NCBI GenBank assembly: GCA_903813345.2
Contig: CAIIXF020000004.1
Location: forward strand, 1,156,513 to 1,220,512
DNA: 64,000 bases
DNA from: Owenia fusiformis
Lineage: Eukaryota > Annelida > Polychaeta > Sabellida > Oweniidae
Direction of reading: 5' to 3'
Both the position numbers and the translations under genes were made by a program. The notes under the pieces were generated by a model. That model was given only the letters and a program-made list of their open reading frames with translations. It was not told the DNA's origin and did not search any database. Positions 27,301 to 33,600 of the stretch are shown here, piece after piece; position 1 is the stretch's first letter, and the number at the start of each line of letters is the position of its first letter.

Positions 27301-27302
27301 AT
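195..27302 (-). CDS. DOCK9/10/11-like: DOCK-D (zizimin) Rho-GEF, central part, 25 exons
   Basis: DOCK-D proteins are atypical guanine-nucleotide exchange factors for Cdc42/Rac. DHR-1 binds phosphoinositide membranes and DHR-2 exchanges nucleotide. Exons in transcript order: 27302-27109, 26531-26373, 24670-24501, 21944-21857, 21338-21252, 20960-20865, 18117-18037, 17271-17156, 16881-16812, 16132-15932, 15764-15618, 15354-15271, 15096-14988, 12327-12146, 11099-10956, 10746-10638, 9241-9085, 6018-5897, 5512-5446, 5174-5121, 3445-3303, 2608-2493, 2215-2078, 1664-1608, 320-195. Every junction has AG/GT ends and phases agree throughout (2 nt plus 1005 codons). Recognisable blocks are [80 protein letters not shown] and HFLVGLLL. 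The D subfamily fits better than C (DOCK6/7/8) because of the NHLYVYP...KYDSQK block. The first exon seen is entered in phase 1, so more exons lie 5'. DHR-2 lies beyond the window's left edge. Which paralogue it is cannot be decided. Confidence 0.96.
221..1232 (-). repeat. 98-bp tandem array copying a DOCK 3' splice site
   Basis: About ten copies of a 97-98 bp unit. In the gene's orientation each holds a pyrimidine/AT stretch, an AG acceptor (attccag, cttccag or ttcaag variants) and the first ~70 nt of exon y. The copy nearest 320 is the exon itself. The sequence after the array (1233-1607) and the first 194 bases are plain intron with nothing else recognised. Confidence 0.93.
1608..1664 (-). 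CDS. DOCK exon x
   Basis: 19 codons, phase 0/0: [19 protein letters not shown]. The acceptor is gtatttcag; the donor is CAG/gtgaga. Confidence 0.93.
2078..2215 (-). CDS. DOCK exon w
   Basis: 46 codons, phase 0/0: [20 protein letters not shown], then [16 protein letters not shown]. The acceptor is tgttgtag; the donor is AAG/gtaaca. Confidence 0.95.
2493..2608 (-). CDS. DOCK exon v
   Basis: 116 nt, phase 1 to 0: [20 protein letters not shown], then [15 protein letters not shown]. The acceptor is tgttttag, with a ~73-bp tandem array starting about 15 bases upstream. The donor is AAG/gtaagt. Confidence 0.93.
2624..3055. repeat. ~73-bp tandem array next to DOCK exon v acceptor
   Basis: Six to seven diverged copies of a unit containing cataaaacacatac, aataagctgtaag and tagaccctattc. 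It begins about 15 bases from the acceptor of the exon ending at 2608 but does not include exon sequence. Confidence 0.85.
3064..3240. repeat. Truncated copy of the TIR element family also at 47.3 and 60.1 kb
   Basis: The start resembles the two longer copies (gttatcttagaaaag, caactcc, gagtagtaaatcccac, cgaac). It reaches a segment like theirs before the GGAC repeats (ctgtccactggtatttgag), but the repeats and right end are missing. Confidence 0.6.
3303..3445 (-). CDS. DOCK exon u
   Basis: 143 nt, phase 2 to 1: [20 protein letters not shown], then a Ser/Gly-rich stretch to NLGDH. The donor is CACA/gtaagt. The 93-bp array upstream holds a diverged copy of its start (MIIGDSKC against MIGDSRKA). 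Confidence 0.88.
3500..3755. repeat. 93-bp tandem array near DOCK exon u acceptor
   Basis: About three copies of a 93-bp unit (gcactgatggatgtc, gacacattgtg, ggatactgtaaacattta, tcaccaatgatcatgtc). A further partial copy at 4877-4935 was split off by a mariner-type insertion. On the minus strand each unit reads MIIGDSKC, close to the exon's own MIGDSRKA, so the array probably began as a copy of that exon edge. Confidence 0.8.
3757..4876 (+). mobile_element. Tc1/mariner-like transposon, long TIRs, dead transposase
   Basis: 1120 bp, bounded by TA on both sides. The ends are perfect over cagggtgggccaaaa and the inverted similarity extends roughly 330 bp into each side. The centre (about 4140-4490, plus strand) holds a decayed transposase remnant ([14 protein letters not shown]) with several in-frame stops. 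It landed inside the 93-bp array, so it is younger than the array. Confidence 0.9.
5121..5174 (-). CDS. DOCK exon t (micro-exon)
   Basis: 54 nt, phase 2/2: [14 protein letters not shown]. The acceptor is tgttttcag; the donor is AAG/gtaagt. Confidence 0.9.
5446..5512 (-). CDS. DOCK exon s
   Basis: 67 nt, phase 1 to 2: [20 protein letters not shown]. The acceptor is ctttgcag; the donor is TTAGA/gtaagt. Confidence 0.92.
5550..5711. mobile_element. MITE, copy 1 (cagtaaaacctgtat ends)
   Basis: Ends are cagtaaaacctg and a matching inverted aggttctactg. A related copy lies at 10774-10915, sharing catactctactgacttctgt and accctctctgtagt. No coding capacity. Confidence 0.75.
5897..6018 (-). CDS. DOCK exon r
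   Basis: 122 nt, phase 2 to 1: [16 protein letters not shown], then [20 protein letters not shown], the block after the linker in DOCK-D proteins. The donor is GAAG/gtaaga. Confidence 0.93.
6807..6896. mobile_element. 90-bp Tc1/mariner-type MITE
   Basis: Ends cagggtgatcat and atggtcaccctg are inverted repeats with one mismatch, and TA flanks both sides. No coding capacity. Confidence 0.8.
7278..7445. mobile_element. Small TIR element
   Basis: tacagcagaggtttcattag at the left is the near-complement of ctagtgaaacctctgtacag at the right. About 170 bp, non-coding. Confidence 0.6.
7738..8019. mobile_element. Hairpin (foldback) element
   Basis: Two ~120-bp arms in inverted orientation (left cataaagttcttgcaaaag, right cttttgcaagaactttatg) around a ~45-bp loop. 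Non-coding, in the intron between DOCK exons q and r. The rest of that intron (6019-7270 and 8020-8350) holds nothing else I recognise. Confidence 0.8.
8358..8945. repeat. 26-bp minisatellite
   Basis: More than 20 copies of gatagtggttctagaatgga followed by gggagg, with ctaga/cttga/ctaaa variants and some shortened units. It lies in an intron 140 bp downstream of exon q's donor. Confidence 0.92.
9085..9241 (-). CDS. DOCK exon q (Ser-rich linker) starting inside a 63-bp array
   Basis: 157 nt from the exon-proximal acceptor cttttatag, phase 1 to 2. It encodes [20 protein letters not shown] and then a Ser-rich linker ending [12 protein letters not shown]. The donor is AAG/gtaata. Its acceptor and first ~13 codons are part of an 11-copy, 63-bp (21-codon) array. 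Using any upstream copy as the acceptor would lengthen the exon in frame. Confidence 0.85.
9204..9893. repeat. 63-bp tandem array carrying eleven copies of a DOCK 3' splice site
   Basis: Eleven 63-bp units. In gene (minus) orientation each contains gtttacttttatag (aaag in one copy), an acceptor-like sequence, then the first codons of exon q ([13 protein letters not shown]). Unit length is a multiple of three and both strands are open throughout. The units are nearly identical, which points to recent expansion or homogenisation. Confidence 0.93.
10638..10746 (-). CDS. DOCK exon p (Ser/Thr-rich linker)
   Basis: 109 nt, phase 0 to 1, encoding [20 protein letters not shown] and then an alanine/serine linker ending in MISG. 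Assigned by position, splice signals and phase rather than by sequence conservation, since the linker between DOCK blocks is variable. Confidence 0.82.
10774..10915. mobile_element. MITE, copy 2
   Basis: Related to the element at 5550-5711 (shared catactctactgacttctgt and ttggcaaaaatgttcaata) and ending in aggttttactg. It sits directly upstream of exon p. Confidence 0.7.
10956..11099 (-). CDS. DOCK exon o
   Basis: 48 codons, phase 0/0: [20 protein letters not shown], then the proline-rich linker [13 protein letters not shown]. The donor is GAG/gtagtt. Confidence 0.92.
11325..11472. repeat. Imperfect ~90-bp duplication
   Basis: The block gtctgcattgtaatatacac through gtttttagacactgg occurs twice. 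The spacer (cacgtatgttacatgaaatc) matches part of the LINE fragment at 12069-12097. It was probably created with the LINE insertion. Confidence 0.6.
11473..12110 (-). mobile_element. 5'-truncated LINE (non-LTR) fragment, RT C-terminus
   Basis: Minus-strand reading gives the usual tail of a non-LTR reverse transcriptase [23 protein letters not shown], then [30 protein letters not shown] and [11 protein letters not shown] before a stop at 11699. An A/T-rich 3' end follows at 11473-11500. It lies in the intron right after DOCK exon n, whose frame reads straight into it. Confidence 0.8.
12146..12327 (-). CDS. DOCK exon n
   Basis: 182 nt, phase 1 to 0: [43 protein letters not shown]. After the donor (AAG/gtttgt, weak) the same frame stays open for about 150 codons into a LINE reverse-transcriptase fragment in the intron. 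I place the donor here because the next exon's [12 protein letters not shown] follows RYQEK in phase 0. Confidence 0.92.
13166..13998. mobile_element. Putative TIR element (~830 bp)
   Basis: The left end acccttaaacgcttgg with gggagggcagatctg is mirrored at the right by cagatctgccccctccc and gtttaagggtt. The interior is non-coding. It occupies the middle of the 2.7-kb intron between exons m and n. The flanks 12328-13165 and 13999-14987 hold nothing else recognised. Confidence 0.55.
14988..15096 (-). CDS. DOCK exon m
   Basis: 109 nt, phase 0 to 1: [20 protein letters not shown] then [13 protein letters not shown], a very conserved DOCK block. The donor is AAG/gtaaac. The next exon is 2.7 kb away. 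Confidence 0.95.
15271..15354 (-). CDS. DOCK exon l
   Basis: 28 codons, phase 0/0: [20 protein letters not shown] then [15 protein letters not shown] is a DOCK signature. The acceptor is catcttag; the donor is AAG/gtaatg. Confidence 0.95.
15618..15764 (-). CDS. DOCK exon k
   Basis: 49 codons, phase 0/0: [20 protein letters not shown] and [11 protein letters not shown]. The open frame continues upstream past the acceptor (cattaccag), but those residues are intronic because the phase fits only at 15764. Confidence 0.93.
15932..16132 (-). CDS. DOCK exon j
   Basis: 67 codons, phase 0/0. Contains [14 protein letters not shown] and [19 protein letters not shown], a highly recognisable DOCK helical block. 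The acceptor is tgttccag; the donor is AAG/gtaagt. Confidence 0.95.
16812..16881 (-). CDS. DOCK exon i
   Basis: 70 nt, phase 2 to 0: [20 protein letters not shown] then YIK. The acceptor is ctttcag; the donor is AAG/gtaaaa. Confidence 0.92.
17156..17271 (-). CDS. DOCK exon h
   Basis: 116 nt, phase 0 to 2: [20 protein letters not shown], then [16 protein letters not shown]. The acceptor is cactatag; the donor is CAG/gtaaat. Confidence 0.93.
18037..18117 (-). CDS. DOCK exon g
   Basis: 27 codons, phase 0/0. The start was chosen at ctttgtag because it is the acceptor that keeps phase 0. It encodes LFREPELG and [11 protein letters not shown] and joins to SLHAV in the next exon. A 132-bp array copying its upstream flank follows at 18.29-18.87 kb. 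Confidence 0.88.
18290..18875. repeat. 132-bp tandem array from the flank of DOCK exon g
   Basis: Four to five 132-bp units (aaagcaaagcaggggtcaaa, ttgacattggacttaatg, gacctctatgaacatatatg). The first part of the unit resembles the intron just upstream of exon g's acceptor (18119-18175: aaagcagtgcataggggtca, gacattgacctatacatg). Confidence 0.85.
19101..19253. mobile_element. TTAA-flanked MITE, 153 bp
   Basis: The ends ttaagccctggactcagttc and the inverted gagtcttgggcttaa, plus the matching inner blocks tgtggaatgac and gtcattccaca, give about 32 bp of TIR. The TTAA ends recall piggyBac-type targets. The rest of the 18876-20864 intron shows nothing else I can name. Confidence 0.75.
20865..20960 (-). 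CDS. DOCK exon f
   Basis: 32 codons, phase 0/0: [15 protein letters not shown], continuing to SNKLK. The acceptor is cattttcag and the donor AAG/gtaatt. Confidence 0.93.
21252..21338 (-). CDS. DOCK exon e
   Basis: 29 codons, phase 0/0: [18 protein letters not shown] and ASTIYTK. The IKWVDGGK block is a strong DOCK-D hallmark after DHR-1. The donor is AAA/gtaagt. Confidence 0.94.
21594..21655. repeat. Short 21-bp triplet repeat
   Basis: Three copies of aatttcagttaaaggggg. Intronic and of no evident function. Confidence 0.7.
21857..21944 (-). CDS. DOCK exon d (end of DHR-1)
   Basis: 88 nt, phase 2 to 0, encoding [18 protein letters not shown] and QPLGMGRG. The acceptor is ttattttag. A 39-bp tandem array begins within ten bases of it on the intron side. 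The donor is GGG/gtaaga. Confidence 0.93.
21946..22370. repeat. 39-bp tandem array abutting DOCK exon d acceptor
   Basis: About eleven copies of a unit with aatagaatagtatgtgattt and acattcagtatatgattat, some shortened. It starts immediately on the intron side of the acceptor at 21945. Confidence 0.9.
22690..23092. repeat. 80-bp tandem array
   Basis: Five near-identical copies containing tatcaccaatcacttgatag, ggttaggaatattatgaaat and catggagccaatatgg. Intronic. Confidence 0.92.
23634..23799. mobile_element. Foldback element with ~25-bp arms
   Basis: gattctatgatttatggc at the left and its complement gccataaatcatagaatc at the right enclose about 110 bp without coding potential. Confidence 0.75.
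23933..24348. mobile_element. Foldback element with ~65-bp arms
   Basis: Left arm: aggggagacatcaaaagttc, gaaactaaataaatctagtt, C-run. The right arm is its inverse: G-run complement, aaactagatttatttagttt, gatcttttgatgcctcccct. About 415 bp, non-coding. Confidence 0.78.
24501..24670 (-). CDS. DOCK exon c (DHR-1), first of a tandem series
   Basis: 170 nt from the most exon-proximal acceptor (ttctcag), phase 0 in, phase 2 out. It encodes [20 protein letters not shown] and then [12 protein letters not shown]. Its first ~48 nt and acceptor are repeated about 20 times upstream (24.67-26.04 kb), so the true start is ambiguous. The next two acceptors, at 24742 and 24814, are 72 and 144 nt away and keep frame. 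Confidence 0.9.
24622..26040 (-). repeat. 71-72-bp tandem array, ~20 copies of DOCK exon c 3' splice site
   Basis: In gene orientation each unit holds an acceptor (cattctcag, or ttcttag/tttggtg variants), then the first codons of exon c ([16 protein letters not shown]), then a return to intron-like sequence. The three units nearest the exon are 72 bp apart (24 codons, in frame); many distal ones are 71 bp. Each unit also contains acacaagtgagt, a donor-like site 24 nt after the AG. Confidence 0.93.
26373..26531 (-). CDS. DOCK exon b (DHR-1)
   Basis: 53 codons, phase 0/0, encoding [17 protein letters not shown] and [12 protein letters not shown], the beta-strand core of DHR-1. The acceptor is cttacag and the donor is GAG/gtgaga. 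Confidence 0.95.
27109..27302 (-). CDS. DOCK exon a (DHR-1 start)
   Basis: Enters in phase 1 and leaves in phase 0. It encodes [12 protein letters not shown] and then [19 protein letters not shown], the opening of the DHR-1 (C2-like) domain. The acceptor is tttttccag; the donor is AAG/gtaagt. The LTR retroelement lies only 64 bp upstream of this acceptor. Confidence 0.95.
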
Positions 27303-27311
27303 CTGGAAAAA

Positions 27312-27366
27312 TTAAGGCCAGGGTGCATGAATGAAATTTTGCTGCAACCCCCAATAGGGTCACATG
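27312..27366. mobile_element. Left part of a TTAA-type MITE split by the retroelement
   Basis: ttaaggccagggtgcatg at 27312-27329 is the exact complement of catgcaccctggccttaa at 40709-40726. With the retroelement and one target copy removed, the two ends enclose roughly 400 bp. This suggests a pre-existing TIR element into which the LTR element jumped. It abuts DOCK exon a's acceptor. Confidence 0.6.
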
Positions 27367-28069
27367 TGTGAGTAATAACACATAGTCTAATTCTTATCTT
27401 TCTCTTAGCCACAGATTAATATAAACAATATTATTATTGGAGACAGAATGCGACGTTTGTATGCCAATTGAGACACATTTATGCCAAATCATAATTGAGC
27501 GTATTCCAAACTCTCTTTTCCTAAGGAATACCAAAATACTGCATTCGCTAAACTGAGCTAGAAATATTGTAAACATACAATCAACTCTGTGAAATCATAA
27601 CAATCACAGAGTTGATTGTGTAATAAATGTACTGTCTATTTGTATAAACAATTATACCGATGAGGAATCTTCGGTCTCAGGAAAGAAGGCTGGATGATTT
27701 TGCCACACCAAACTTGGCACCAGTTTTCTATTCTCTGAGACCGATGATTCCATCATCGGCTAATTTAGTTGGCTAATTTTTAGTCGGCTGATATTATTAA
27801 CTAATTAACAACAGGGCACAGAATTAACAATATCGTACCTTTATTAGGTACGATAAAAAGAAAACCAGCAGACTATAAAAATGAATGTTCCAATGAATTA
27901 ATTAGAATTAACATTTAGATTTTGATAAAGAGCACGCTAAGAAAGATATTAAGACATAGAATATAAAAACTATTGAAAGAAAGTAAAAAGTAAAAAATAG
28001 AATAAAATATTGAATCAATAAGCAAATAGAGAATTTATGTTAACTTTATCTGATATAAAACGACTAACA
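27367..28069 (+). repeat. 5' LTR (703 bp)
   Basis: Starts TGTGAGTAATAACACATAG and ends CGACTAACA. Contains three clear hairpins: caatcaactctgtg/cacagagttgattg (27579-27620), cggtctcag/ctgagaccg (27669-27753) and tatcgtacc/ggtacgata (27831-27853). A TATA-like tataaaa is at about 27874 and an aataaa at about 28000, a plausible promoter-then-polyadenylation order for U3-R. Confidence 0.96.
27874..27880 (+). promoter_or_regulatory. TATA-like box in 5' LTR
   Basis: gactataaaaatga in the last third of the LTR. It is the only TATA-like motif placed upstream of the aataaa at ~28000, so it is a candidate U3 promoter. Inferred from sequence only. Confidence 0.45.
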
Positions 28070-28070
28070 T

Positions 28071-28088
28071 TGGTGGCAGCAGTAATGG
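28071..28088 (+). promoter_or_regulatory. Primer-binding site
   Basis: TGGTGGCAGCAGTAATGG starts one base after the LTR. The leading TGG is complementary to a tRNA CCA end. I cannot say which tRNA primes. Confidence 0.7.
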
Positions 28089-28345
28089 ACTCACGTCTTA
28101 GAAATATTTAGGAACAATTAAAAAATATTTCGATGCAATTGAAGATAGAAATAATATGGAAAAACTTTGGAAATAAACTTGGAACATAATCTGAAACACA
28201 AATGATTGAACTTATAGAAATCTTCAATAGTTTTGATAGGATTTGGGGACATTCATAACTTGGACATTTTTCGGAATCGTATTTCATACAATTGCGAAAC
28301 AATAATAGGATTGGATCGATAATAAAATGAACTGAAGATAAACAC

Positions 28346-28348
28346 GGT
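28346..28348 (+). promoter_or_regulatory. Candidate leader splice donor
   Basis: acacg/gtaggtga in the leader between LTR and gag. It is a good donor match and could pair with the acceptor-like sites upstream of the accessory ORFs. The rest of the leader (28089-28894) is AT-rich and has no ORF of note. Confidence 0.4.
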
Positions 28349-28894
28349 AGGTGAAATTATTAATTATAAATGACTTAACATTAATTTAAATGTCATTAAA
28401 ATAACTATATGGATATTCTTATGCTTGTATTATATTCTACACAACTTTAAAGACACTAGCTAAAAATGAAATAAAAAAGATATCAACTTTAAAGACACTA
28501 GATAAACATGAAATAAAAATATATAAATATAAAATCGGAATTGACATAGGATTTCTTAACTAAACATTTGCACCTTGGCTTTTGTCATTATTTTAACTAA
28601 AAGAATACATGAAATCGAACATTAAACTTTAATTGATTTTGTTGTGAACATTATTTGGATACGCTGCCTTTTATGTACAATAATAAATTATAAAGTATAA
28701 AATAGTGAACGATAAAAACAAATAGATGAAGCGACAAATATTTATATAAATATTCTGAAAGAATTTAAAAAAAAAACAATTCCGTTGCATTATTTTCAAA
28801 GTGCTTTTTATGGACATACCTGCCGACAAAAAAATTATTTTCCGGGAATTTTGATTTAAAAGATTCAATTTATCAGTAAAAATATTTGATAAAA

Positions 28895-30619
28895 ATGGCG
28901 AGTACATCAACAAATCCAACAGATCATACACCACTTAAGACCTTTCTGGCGGGAAAGGAGGGTGTAACGTCATTAGATACACTATCAAGAACACTAGATA
29001 CTTTGGATAAGGAAGGTGATAGTGAACAACAGATACCACCAGTATTGCATCGACAAATATTCAGTCAACAAAAACAAATTACCAAATTATTAGATCGGGA
29101 ACAGGAATTACAATCTAGGATAAGTGAACTGATGGACAAAAATGACTTTCTCTCAAGAGAACAAGAAAAAATGAGATCCCATTTTGAAGCTAAAGTACAA
29201 GTTATTGAACGAGGACAAGCTGCAAATATAGGACAACTGAAGGAAGAGAACAGCCTGATTTGGGAAGAAAATGAAAAGATGAAGGCAATCTTGGAGAAAC
29301 ACGAGTCAACCAGACAAAAACTACAAAGTGGTCCTTCAAACTCGCTAGAATCTGTTAAGAAAAGATTGTGTTTTGAGATCACAGATTCATCATCCGATGA
29401 AAGTGATGAAGAATATGACCATGAAGCAGAATCTAAAACCAAGAAATTAAGAGATGCTGAAAGAAAGTCACGAAGAGAGACACTTTATGATTTCAGAGGA
29501 AAGGGAAGCAAGTTGGATAGTGATGTTTTTAAGCCATCAACTACAATACAAGGTGATTTGGACAATCTTCATGAAACAAATATGTTTGAAGCAGAGAGTA
29601 CTAACAGAAAATACAAAAAACCTGCGACATATGACGGAAGGAACAGCTGGAGAGACTACAAAATCCATTTCGATATGATATCTGAAATCAATGGATGGTC
29701 TGACACAAATAAAGCCCTCGAACTAGCGACTGCATTAAGAGGCCCAGCATTGTCTATTCTAACTGATTTGAAAGATCGTGATAGACATGATTATGCAGCA
29801 ATGACGCAAGCCTTACAAGAAAGATTTGAACCAGCAAACCAGATTGAGATCTACAAAGCTGAATTACGTGGCAGACGCAGAAAACCAAATGAGAGTCTGA
29901 CAGAACTGGGTTCCGCAATTAAACGTTTGACACATCTAGCGTGGCCTGACTGTTCTAGCAAAACACGGGACAGAATGTCTATGGATAATTTCCTTGCTGC
30001 TCTACCAGATCGTGAAATCCGCTGGAGTGTGCGACAATCAAGACCGAAATCCCTTGAAGAAGCCATCAGACTGGCCTTAGAATTTGAGAGCTACAAACAG
30101 ACAGAGGGAACTTCTAGCTTGAATGTGCGATTTCAAGCAGTCACAACAGACAGTACAAGTGACCACGAGCACTCGCCTACACCACCACGGAGAAGGTTTT
30201 TACAACAACAGCGTTCAAGATCTCCCTCATGGACTGATTCAATCGAGAAGCTGTTGAGAAAATTGGATAAATTGGACAAGTTAGACCAGTTCGACTTTTC
30301 GAAAATCAACACTGGACTTCGAGGTAATAATCACAATGTTGGGTTCAGGCAGAAATATCCCCCCAGGTTCGCTAACCAAAGATGGACAAGACCCGATACA
30401 CCAAATCAAAGACGCTATGAGGGCCAGAGATACGTCAAGCAGGAACAAAGACCTGCACCATCGATTTTCACCAAGAACCGTAATACACAAGTAAATAGAA
30501 GGCGAGAAAATGTGACATGTTTTGAATGTGGAGAACAAGGACATTTATCCTATAACTGTGAAAATACTCAAAAACAAACACCCTCACCTAAAATACAAGC
30601 AGAGACATGGGGAAACTAG
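28895..30619 (+). CDS. gag: gag polyprotein of the retroelement
   Basis: 574 residues from the ATG in aaaaATGg. It forms the capsid/nucleocapsid. Residues ~45-150 are a long coiled coil (KQITKLLDREQELQSRISEL). About 240-400 is a retrotransposon gag/capsid-type helical domain (PATYDGRNSWRDYKIHFDMI, ALRGPALSIL). A basic Arg/Gln-rich region follows. Near the C-terminus is one CX2CX4HX4C knuckle (CFECGEQGHLSYNC) for RNA binding. The stop overlaps the pol ATG by 13 nt in the -1 frame, so pol could be made by -1 frameshifting within 30592-30619 or by reinitiation. I see no textbook slippery heptamer. Confidence 0.95.
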   Translation: MASTSTNPTDHTPLKTFLAGKEGVTSLDTLSRTLDTLDKEGDSEQQIPPVLHRQIFSQQKQITKLLDREQELQSRISELMDKNDFLSREQEKMRSHFEAKVQVIERGQAANIGQLKEENSLIWEENEKMKAILEKHESTRQKLQSGPSNSLESVKKRLCFEITDSSSDESDEEYDHEAESKTKKLRDAERKSRRETLYDFRGKGSKLDSDVFKPSTTIQGDLDNLHETNMFEAESTNRKYKKPATYDGRNSWRDYKIHFDMISEINGWSDTNKALELATALRGPALSILTDLKDRDRHDYAAMTQALQERFEPANQIEIYKAELRGRRRKPNESLTELGSAIKRLTHLAWPDCSSKTRDRMSMDNFLAALPDREIRWSVRQSRPKSLEEAIRLALEFESYKQTEGTSSLNVRFQAVTTDSTSDHEHSPTPPRRRFLQQQRSRSPSWTDSIEKLLRKLDKLDKLDQFDFSKINTGLRGNNHNVGFRQKYPPRFANQRWTRPDTPNQRRYEGQRYVKQEQRPAPSIFTKNRNTQVNRRRENVTCFECGEQGHLSYNCENTQKQTPSPKIQAETWGN

Positions 30620-33600
30620 ATGACGCTGGTTTGAAGGGGCTGACATCAGCGTACACAAGATGCCCCAAAGATGTGGTAAATATTAGCTGTAAGGACAGTC
30701 CTAATATATATGTAGATATAAACCAAACGCCTGTAAAATGCTTAATTGACACTGGTTCTGTGACTAGTATAATGTCAACAGACACTTATAATGACTTGAA
30801 CCCTGCACTAAAGCCAGAACTTCTAGAACAAGATGACCTCCTCCGTATGGCAAATGGTGAGCTTGTGAAGCCACTGGGGAAAATTGAAACGAAGATGACC
30901 ATTTTGCCAGATGTAATTGTGGATCAACCTTTCTTGGTTGCTGATACGACTGTTGAAGCCATTTTAGGAGCTGATTTTTTACGTAGAGAAAAATGTAAAT
31001 TAAATATGGAAGATGATACATTGTTAATCCGGGACACCCTGGTCAAGTGTTACCCTGAGGATAATTTTAATGTCTGTATAAATGCAGACACTGACATACC
31101 TGGTTGGTCTGAAAGTGTTGTCCCAGCCAGGGTAGTATGTCATGAAGACATTTGTGGTGATAAAGACTTTTTAGTGGAACAGAAAATGAGTAGAAATACG
31201 GAAGGATTACTCATATCTCGTGTATTGCTGGCCAGCAAGATGAATTTGACCAAAGTTCCACTTTGTATACTGAACACAAGAGGGAGCAGAAAGTTATACA
31301 AAGACACTGTCATGGCGGTTGCATCAACTATTTCTCGAGGAGACGTCCTGGGGACAACACAGTCGATGCCGATGATATATAACACCCGTCCTGTAGAATT
31401 TGGAGACGTTCAGTATAAATATGATGATATACCTGATGATGTTGTTAATGCTGATGATGGACAGCATGATTTACAAATGAGAATTGATGACCACAAACTG
31501 TTAAATGAGTCCGAAAAGGATACGACTCATATTGAAATAATGATAAATGAGGCTTCAGATAAACTATCAGAGGAGGAAACTAAAAAATTAAGACAATTGC
31601 TAGTAGAATTTAGCAACACTTTCTCAAGGTCTAAAAATGATATTGGATATACACAAGTTGTACATCATACCATAAACACTGGCAGTGCAACCCCTATTAA
31701 ACAGTCCCCGAGACGTTTACCCTTTGCGAAAAGGGAAGAGGCTCATAAGGAAGTAGATCGAATGCTTGAAGCAGGCATAATACAACCAAGTAAATCAGCA
31801 TGGAGCTCACCTATAGTATTAATCAAAAAGAAAGATGGAAGTACAAGATTTTGTATCGACTATAGAAAACTTAATCAAGTGACTGTAGCTGATAGTTACC
31901 CATTACCGAGGATAGATGACTCACTAGATGTGCTGGGAGGAGCGACAATATTTAGTTCACTTGATTTATCTTCTGGTTATTGGCAGGTGGCGCTACAACC
32001 AGATGATATACCAAAAACAGCTTTTTCTGTTCCAGGTCGAGGACTTTTAGAATTTCATGTATTACCTTTTGGCCTGATGAATGCACCTAGTTTATTTGAA
32101 CGTTTGATGGAGACAATCCTTGCACGGAACTTATGGGAAATCTGTTTAGTCTACCTCGATGATATCATCGTATTTGGAACTAATTTTGATCAACATCTCA
32201 ATAACCTACGGACTGTTTTTACTGCAATGAAGAATGCTGGACTAAAACTCTCTCCTAAGAAATGTCATCTTTGTCAAAATTCGTGTAAATTTTTAGGACA
32301 TATTGTTTCGTCTGATGGCATAGGAACTGACCCAGCAAAGATTGAGGCGGTGAAGAATTGGAAAAGACCAAGAAACAAGAAAGAAATACGTTCATTTCTT
32401 GGTTTAGCATCATATTATCGTCGATTTGTGGAAGGATTTGCCAATATTGCTCGGCCTTTACACAGATTAACAGGAGATGGTGTGAGTTTTAAATGGGATA
32501 ATGAGTGCGATGAAGCATTCAATAAACTAAAGGATAAGCTCATATCCACATGTGTTCTTTCTTATCCTTTACCTGGCGTTCAATTTATCTTGGACACTGA
32601 TGCGAGTGGATGGGCTGTTGGTGCAGTATTATCTCAAAAACATGAAGACTTGGAATGCGTAGTTGCCTATTATTCTGCAGCCTTGAGTCGTACTGAGCAG
32701 AATTATTGTGCAACTAGAAGGGAATTACTAGCGATAGTGAAGGCAGTGAAACACTTCCATCATTATGTTTATGGTGCACGATTCAAAATTAGAACAGATC
32801 ACAGTGCTCTACAGTGGCTTTTCAATTTCAAACATCCGGAAGGCCAGATAGCAAGATGGTTAGAGACACTAGGTATGTACCAATTTGTTATTGAGCACCG
32901 TAGCGGAAGTAAACATGGAAATGCAGATTCTCTATCTCGGAGACCATGCCCAGATGATTGTGTTCACTGTGAACGAAAGGAGCTGACTGAGAAAATGGCC
33001 AAAGAGAGGAATACCTCCCATGATGTTATGGTTTTGACAAGAACACAGCGAAAGAAATTGGAGTCAAAATCTTCCAACACAAATGACAATATATTATTCT
33101 CTTGGCCAAGTCCATTAAATGCAGAACAGATACGACAGTCACAGTCGCAGGATCCGGTTCTTGCAAAGATCATAGGTTGGAAAGAATCTGCTAAAAGACC
33201 AGAATGGAAAGATATATCCGGACTCAGTCCTGAGATCAAGTCATACGTTTCTCAGTGGAATAGACTTCATCTTATTGATGGAGTTTTATACAGGAAATGG
33301 ATAGTTTTGAATACATCAGTGACTAGATGGCAGTTGGTTGTACCTAGGGGAATCAAATCAACAATTATGAACCACTTACACGATTCTCCAGTCGGTGGCC
33401 ATTATGCAGCTGACAAGACTCTACAAAATGCCAGAGGTCGATTTTATTGGTATGGATATGGAAGTGATATAGACAATTGGGTGAAAACATGTGATGAATA
33501 TCAAAAGAGGAAACGTCCTCACCACAAGCCAAAAGCACCTCTGAAGCTATACAATGTGGGAGCCCCCATGGAAAGAATTTCGTTGGATATTGTAGGTCCA

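Noticed and set aside
27394-27576. 60-codon ORF in each LTR, minus strand
   Set aside because: Identical in both LTRs only because the LTRs are duplicates; no domain and antisense to the element.
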